A stretch of DNA of 64,000 bases, from positions 13,418 to 77,417 of the forward strand of contig JBFWMB010000010.1 of assembly GCA_050251815.1 (NCBI GenBank), read 5' to 3'. The notes beneath the pieces were generated by a model that saw nothing but the letters and a program-made list of their open reading frames with translations, did not search any database and was not told where the DNA came from. Position 1 is the first letter of the stretch; every line of letters starts with the position of its first letter. This stretch comes from GWE2-40-63 sp050251815 (GTDB taxonomy: Bacteria > Bacteroidota > Bacteroidia > Bacteroidales > SZUA-534). The translations under genes and the position numbers were made by a program. Positions 59,766-64,000 of this stretch are shown one piece after another.

Positions 59766-60282
59766 TGCCGGGTTCGGGGTTATAATCTTCTAAATCTTCG
59801 GGTAGTTCATCCTCGTAGCCAAAAGCTTCGTTGTCTTCGTCCTGATCTGCCATTAAAAATTCGTCTTCGCCAAAGTCGCAATGCAGGGTTTGTTCAGGGG
59901 TAATGCCCTCAAGTTTTGAAACTGTGGGCAGTGGAATTGGCGATTCGGCATCAATCATCCGGACAATGCTTCCAAACAATAAACGTTCTGCCAGGTAATC
60001 GAAAACATAAAGCAAGCGTTCATTTTTTTCGTGGTAAAACATTTCGATGGTAGTGTTTTCCATAATATGTGCTTGTTCGACACCCATATCGAGCAGGGTA
60101 ATTTCTTCCAATTTTTCCCACGATTCGTTCGATACGAAAAATGAGGTAAGTTGTCCGGGATCAAATCCTAAACGTTCCTGGATTATTTGGTGTAATTGCA
60201 AAAAAGTTTGGTCGTGATTAATGTTCACGTCCATAATAAAGCTTTCTTCTTCGTCGGAAATAAACCGGAAGGTATAAATCAT
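59755..60282 (-). CDS. pRiA4b ORF-3-like protein
   Basis: The 175-residue, strongly acidic protein begins MIYTFRFISDEEESFIMDVNI and contains THDQ/ FLQLHQII-type helices and GSIVRMIDAE, similar to plasmid pRiA4b ORF-3 (IS1096 passenger TnpR-like) proteins, a family of unknown biochemical role common in Bacteroidota chromosomes. The last 40 residues are nearly all acidic or polar. It overlaps miaA by 11 bases and the acyl-CoA reductase-like gene by 4, so it appears to be a stable operon member rather than part of a mobile element. Confidence 0.65.
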   Translation of the reverse strand: MIYTFRFISDEEESFIMDVNINHDQTFLQLHQIIQERLGFDPGQLTSFFVSNESWEKLEEITLLDMGVEQAHIMENTTIEMFYHEKNERLLYVFDYLAERLLFGSIVRMIDAESPIPLPTVSKLEGITPEQTLHCDFGEDEFLMADQDEDNEAFGYEDELPEDLEDYNPEPGNDY

Positions 60283-61319
60283 AATTTGCTGTTTAAATTC
60301 AGTAAAAAGTCCAAAGTGTTTACATTATCAGCGTAATCCCATAATTCTGGGTGCTGAGCTTCACCCAACTCATACGTTGCAAAGGGCCATTTTGTTTTAC
60401 TAACTATGCATTGAATTTTAGTTTTGTTTAAACCGACAAAATGGGTAACCTGCTCTATGTCGGAATAATACTGATAATGAAGCACGGCAATGGGTGACGA
60501 TAGCGAAGGATCTTCTTTGAGTAAAACCATTCCGTTGTCGTGAAATGACTCCTGATTTAATAGGAGCAGGGCTTTTTGATAATCGTAATTGTTGGCGTAT
60601 TTATTATGTTGAATTACCTTACTGAATTTGGCAAAACTTTCAAACAGTCGGTTTATTTCAAAGCCTTTGGGAATCAACAGGAATGAAACATTTCGGCAAC
60701 CCAGACCAAAATACGAGAAAATATCGGTAGCCAGATGCTCTAAATCGTGCAGGGTTTCGTTTCCGGTAAGCAGAGCCACTGCATTTCTGTTTTTGCGGAT
60801 AATGTGTGGATATTTTTCGAAATAAGATTCAAAATAACGGGCACTGTTATCGCTTCCTGTGGCAATTATAGCGTCAACCTCTTTGATGGTTTGATCGGTA
60901 AAGGTAATTTGGTTTTGGTACCATGGGTTGATTTTAATCAGCAGTTCGCTCACTATCTGGTATAAATGTTGGTCTTTCGACGAAAGTTTGACTCGGGCTC
61001 TATTTCCGCTTATCAAAACACAAAGAATGTCGTGTAATCCCACCAGAGGTAAATTTCCGGCAAGAATCAGTCCAATGGTTTTAATTTTTTTTGGTTTTTC
61101 GATGGGGTAGTTCGAAAGCCAGTGTGTGATTTTTTGGGCCGTTAGGGAGCGACCAATGGATTGGAACGAAAGGCGAATGGAATCGGATGTGAACCAGGGA
61201 TTTTCCTGCATGGCTTTTTCAAAAACTGGAGCGTAATCGCTGTTTTCGAAATTGTGGGCCAACTCAAGCATTTGGCCTCCCAGTTTGGCTAAATCGGAAG
61301 TAATTTTTGCGACACTCAT
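60279..61319 (-). CDS. Acyl-CoA reductase-like protein (LuxC-related)
   Basis: A 346-residue protein of the LuxC-type acyl-CoA reductase group within the aldehyde dehydrogenase superfamily. TIGLILAGNLPLVGLHDILCVLISGNRARVK near residues 81-111 holds the nucleotide-binding region, with ATGSDNSARYFESYF near 153-167 and a GLGCRNVSFLLIP strand containing the probable catalytic Cys near 203. Such proteins reduce fatty acyl thioesters to aldehydes in some bacteria; in Bacteroidota the physiological substrate is unknown. It is the first gene of a three-gene unit with the pRiA4b-like gene and miaA. Confidence 0.75.
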   Translation of the reverse strand: MSVAKITSDLAKLGGQMLELAHNFENSDYAPVFEKAMQENPWFTSDSIRLSFQSIGRSLTAQKITHWLSNYPIEKPKKIKTIGLILAGNLPLVGLHDILCVLISGNRARVKLSSKDQHLYQIVSELLIKINPWYQNQITFTDQTIKEVDAIIATGSDNSARYFESYFEKYPHIIRKNRNAVALLTGNETLHDLEHLATDIFSYFGLGCRNVSFLLIPKGFEINRLFESFAKFSKVIQHNKYANNYDYQKALLLLNQESFHDNGMVLLKEDPSLSSPIAVLHYQYYSDIEQVTHFVGLNKTKIQCIVSKTKWPFATYELGEAQHPELWDYADNVNTLDFLLNLNSKL

Positions 61320-61344
61320 TGTGGTTTAGTTTCAAATAAAAAAA

Positions 61345-61375
61345 GCCTGATACGATGGTTTAACACCAATCAGGC
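61345..61375 (-). terminator. Terminator after CCC-motif membrane protein gene
   Basis: GCCTGAT and ATCAGGC form the outer stem with an inner TGGT/ACCA pair, followed on the minus strand by seven T residues. Confidence 0.8.
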
Positions 61376-61398
61376 AAAGCGGTGCAAAATTAATAAAT

Positions 61399-61755
61399 TT
61401 ACTGACAAAACATATTCCAGGGCAAGACGGTAAAAATGCTTCCAACAACCCAACCCACTATCGATAAATAAATAAGTACACCAATAATCCAAAGGGAGCC
61501 AATCGAAAGGCCGACAATTCCACAAACTTTTCCGGCTTTGGCATTTTTAAACGAAGCTTCGGTATAAAGTTGCGGATTTTCCTGGTACATTTTAATGGCT
61601 TTATTTCCTAAAACCAAAGCCAGAATTCCCAGTGTAATTCCGATAACACCTGCTGCCAGGCAGCAAAAACAAACAATGCTTAAGATTCCCATTACCAAAA
61701 CTCCTGTAGCATTAGGTAATTGCATCTGATTTTGAATGGTCGATTCACTTTCCAT
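61399..61755 (-). CDS. CCC-motif (DUF4190-like) membrane protein
   Basis: The 118-residue protein has two strongly hydrophobic helix pairs. ATGVLVMGILSIVCFCCLAAG near residues 16-36 carries the CFCC motif, followed by GITLGILALVLGNKA; a second helix region is near 74-105. The soluble stretch between them (MYQENPQLYTEASFKNAKAG) is typical of this family in Bacteroidota. No function is known. It is 6 bases downstream of a DUF2752 gene, and a terminator follows. Confidence 0.8.
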   Translation of the reverse strand: MESESTIQNQMQLPNATGVLVMGILSIVCFCCLAAGVIGITLGILALVLGNKAIKMYQENPQLYTEASFKNAKAGKVCGIVGLSIGSLWIIGVLIYLSIVGWVVGSIFTVLPWNMFCQ

Positions 61756-61761
61756 AAGGCT

Positions 61762-62094
61762 TTAATTTATTATGAGTTTAAAAATATAGTTTCCAACCAA
61801 CAGTGCAATGGTGAAAATAAACCATAGTTTAATAAAAATAGCACCGTGTTTATAACGAATCTTAAGGTGTAAAAGTAACAGCACTATTAAAAATATGATT
61901 GGGATCAGGGCCGGATAAAGTTTGAAGCTCTCCCAGATATTTCCTTTTAGTAATTCGATAAATGCTCGTTGGAAACCACAGCCTGGGCATTCGAACCCGA
62001 AATGCTCTTTATAAAAACAGGGTTGACTGTGTTTCTCAATCCATTCAATCAGTTTGCTAAAAAATTCCAGTTTGCCCAACCCATCAATGCTCAT
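61762..62094 (-). CDS. DUF2752 membrane protein
   Basis: A 110-residue protein with the family motif CPGCGFQRA near residues 34-42, two Cys in a CxxC spacing, and two membrane helices at about 57-75 and 87-107. DUF2752 proteins are widespread and uncharacterised. It is often found beside DUF4190-like or CCC-motif genes, as here. It starts 16 bases after the sensor gene stops, suggesting one transcript. Confidence 0.85.
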   Translation of the reverse strand: MSIDGLGKLEFFSKLIEWIEKHSQPCFYKEHFGFECPGCGFQRAFIELLKGNIWESFKLYPALIPIIFLIVLLLLHLKIRYKHGAIFIKLWFIFTIALLVGNYIFKLIIN

Positions 62095-62110
62095 TCATTT
62101 TTTTGTGTTG

Positions 62111-64000
62111 CTACAGTATGTTCGGATTTACACTTTGCAGTTCTTTTTCGAGTGTTTTTTGCTCTGTGATTTCGATAATTAAATCGATGGCTTTTTGCAG
62201 TTCGCCTTTTTCGTTTTTAAATGGTGTAAAGGTGTGGCGGAACCAGAGTTCACCGTCTTGAGTAATGTAATTGGTAATCATTGAGCCACTTTCTCCCAGA
62301 TGAAGGCCTGACCATATTTCAACGAATTGGCGTTCTGGTTCATTTCCCGGAGCAAAAAATTCCTGGAACGATTTGCCAATGAGTGAGCCCGCATCTATTT
62401 TAATTTTGTTTAAAAAACTATCATTTACGGTAATAATATTTCCGTTTTTATCGATGTCGATGGTTCCCATGGTGTTATTAATTGCGGCAATGGTATTCAT
62501 CATTTCAATTTCTCGTCGGGCTGCTTCTTCTTGTGTAGCCTGAAGTTCTTCCATGTTTTGGCGCAATTCTTCTTCCTGAGCCGAAAGTTCGTCGCCTCGT
62601 ACTTTAGATTCCTCGAGCAGGTATTTGGTTTGTTCGTTTATGCGAACGTTCGATATGGTTGAGGCAATGTTTTCCCCAACTGATTCAACAAATTCAATCT
62701 GATATTTTTCAAATTCTTTGAACGATGCCAGTTCAATTACACCCAAAACATTTTCGTTGATAATGAGGGGAACCAGCAGCAGAAAATCGGGTTCTGCCGT
62801 TCCTAAGCCTGAGGTAAGTTTGATGTATTCTTCCGGAATTTCTTTAAGATAAACCGGCAATTTTTCAAAAGCACAACGGCCAACCAATCCTTCTTTTAAT
62901 TCGAAATTCTTTTTCAGGAATTTCTCCCGGCCATAGGCAACAGCGGCTTTCATCTCGAAGTAGGGATGTGTTTCGTCGTGTTCGTTAAGAATGTAGATGG
63001 CTCCCTGATTGGCTTCAATGTAGTCAATCATATGGTTGATTACATTTTTTGATAAGCGTTCCATGTTGTCGGAATTCTGGCGCAGAATATCGCCAAAATC
63101 GGCCAATCCTTTGGTTATCCAATTTCGTATTTCGTCGGCTTTAGCCCGCTGTTTATTGGTTTCTTCAGCATTCTTAAGGTTTTGGCGCATCTCAAGCAAG
63201 GCGTTCCCCAAAATATCTTCTTCACTTAAGGCCTCAAATTTAGCTTCGTATTTTCCCTGCCCAATTTCAACAGCAAATTCCGAGGTTTTCCTCATATTAT
63301 CGATGTATAAATTTAATGCATCGGCCATGTCACCAATTTCATCGTTGTTGCTTTGCATTTTTTCTTTGGGTAATATTCCTTTGGTCATGGTAAACAGGAA
63401 TTCCTTAAGTTTTTGTATTGGGAAAACAATACTGCGTGTGGTAAGGAAACCGGTTAAAGCAACAAAAATAGAAACAAAAAATACGGTAAATAGCACAAAA
63501 CGCTGAAACCAGCGGAATGAATCGCTCATCTCGAGGTTTATGCTGTTGGCTTGTTCATCCATCTGGGCTTTTAACAGCCCCAATTTGTCTAACAATTGTT
63601 TCGTTAATACGGTTATTTCGCCACCTTCTTCCACTTTGGGGTTTACTTCGACCAAAACCATAAAATCGTCGTAGCTTTCAAATGAATTCAGCATTTCCAT
63701 GATGCCCTTTTGCTGAACAAATAAATTGGTTTCTATTAGTGTAATTAGTGAGTCAACATTTCTTTTGAATGCGGGCTCCCAGTTAACTGAAAGCTTAGCA
63801 ATTTCTTCTTTTAATTTTGGAAAGTCGGTTTTGTGTATCTCTGTCAGTTTTACTTTATCGGGAGTGTCGGATTGCTGTTCGATAAACACCCAGTTTTTGG
63901 TTAACATGTAGGAGTTATTAATCATTGAAACCAACTCTTGCAGCTTTGTGGTCGATGGGTTATAAATGGTTAATATTTTCTCGTTCAATTCCTGTCTTTG
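62111..64000 (-). CDS. HAMP-GAF-PAS sensor protein without kinase domain (5' end outside window)
   Basis: The frame stays open to the window edge, so the N-terminus and probably a first membrane helix are missing. Visible are an extracytoplasmic helical region (about 155 residues), a membrane helix (FVLFTVFFVSIFVALTGFL), a HAMP linker (IVFPIQKLKEFLF), a GAF domain (about residues 300-440 of the visible part; LLLVPLIINENVLGVIELA), a coiled coil rich in Glu and Gln, and a PAS domain with PAC ending at the C-terminus (MGTIDIDKNGNIITVNDSF). No histidine kinase, receiver or methyl-accepting domain follows, and no frameshift is evident, so the output is unclear. Confidence 0.8.
   Translation of the reverse strand, partial: QRQELNEKILTIYNPSTTKLQELVSMINNSYMLTKNWVFIEQQSDTPDKVKLTEIHKTDFPKLKEEIAKLSVNWEPAFKRNVDSLITLIETNLFVQQKGIMEMLNSFESYDDFMVLVEVNPKVEEGGEITVLTKQLLDKLGLLKAQMDEQANSINLEMSDSFRWFQRFVLFTVFFVSIFVALTGFLTTRSIVFPIQKLKEFLFTMTKGILPKEKMQSNNDEIGDMADALNLYIDNMRKTSEFAVEIGQGKYEAKFEALSEEDILGNALLEMRQNLKNAEETNKQRAKADEIRNWITKGLADFGDILRQNSDNMERLSKNVINHMIDYIEANQGAIYILNEHDETHPYFEMKAAVAYGREKFLKKNFELKEGLVGRCAFEKLPVYLKEIPEEYIKLTSGLGTAEPDFLLLVPLIINENVLGVIELASFKEFEKYQIEFVESVGENIASTISNVRINEQTKYLLEESKVRGDELSAQEEELRQNMEELQATQEEAARREIEMMNTIAAINNTMGTIDIDKNGNIITVNDSFLNKIKIDAGSLIGKSFQEFFAPGNEPERQFVEIWSGLHLGESGSMITNYITQDGELWFRHTFTPFKNEKGELQKAIDLIIEITEQKTLEKELQSVNPNIL

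Overview
The window looks like a chromosomal segment of a Bacteroidota bacterium, probably class Bacteroidia and near the Marinilabiliales. I infer this from the gene content: TonB-dependent receptors paired with lipoproteins carrying BACON, DUF5689 and DUF6359-like domains, DUF2723 and DUF4199 proteins, two cargo proteins with type IX secretion C-terminal domains, and many promoters of the Bacteroidota form TAnnTTTG, some with TTTG about 20 bases upstream. The genus cannot be named from sequence alone.

Layout. 1-11503 (+) is the 3' part of a surface-polysaccharide locus: a WbsX-like glycosyltransferase cut by the window edge, a Wzy-like membrane protein, several glycosyltransferases, a nucleotidyltransferase/kinase fusion, a phosphotransferase and, at the end, a WecA-like initiating enzyme. 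Two small foreign cassettes interrupt it, a VapBC-type toxin-antitoxin pair and a truncated KilA-N gene. They sit at the two ends of one glycosyltransferase gene (7549-8655). 11504-12844 is a gene-free mosaic of degenerate repeats, followed by kdsB and more of the same repeats. 13938-24455 holds two divergent receptor/lipoprotein pairs around a secreted EEP-type nuclease or phosphatase. 24518-31741 holds rnhB, a glycosyltransferase, a methyltransferase, a flippase and a large DUF2723 membrane protein. 31886-43837 is mostly housekeeping: an ABCG-like transporter, folK, upp, a secreted deacetylase, radC, a GT2/DUF4199 pair, the 4.5S SRP RNA, a YgjP-like hydrolase, pepT, a fructose-6-phosphate aldolase and a Sua5/YrdC protein.

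43834-48097 (-) is a second LPS operon: a PKD protein with a type B T9SS sorting domain, an O-antigen ligase-like protein and two glycosyltransferases. 48211-54405 (-) runs from a small membrane protein through mutL, two rhomboid proteases and an EEP protein to an AI-2E family transporter. tRNA-Glu(TTC) and rpsT follow on the plus strand. 55224-58749 (-) encodes three of the enzymes for GDP-D-glycero-alpha-D-manno-heptose (hddC, gmhA, hddA) plus a glycosyltransferase. 58854-64000 (-) has miaA, a pRiA4b ORF-3-like protein, an acyl-CoA reductase-like protein, two small membrane proteins and a sensor protein cut by the window end.

Taken together, much of the window serves the cell envelope: making a lipid-linked glycan, flipping, polymerising and ligating it, and supplying Kdo and heptose. 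The most unusual features are the two cassettes in the glycan operon and the repeat mosaic around kdsB.
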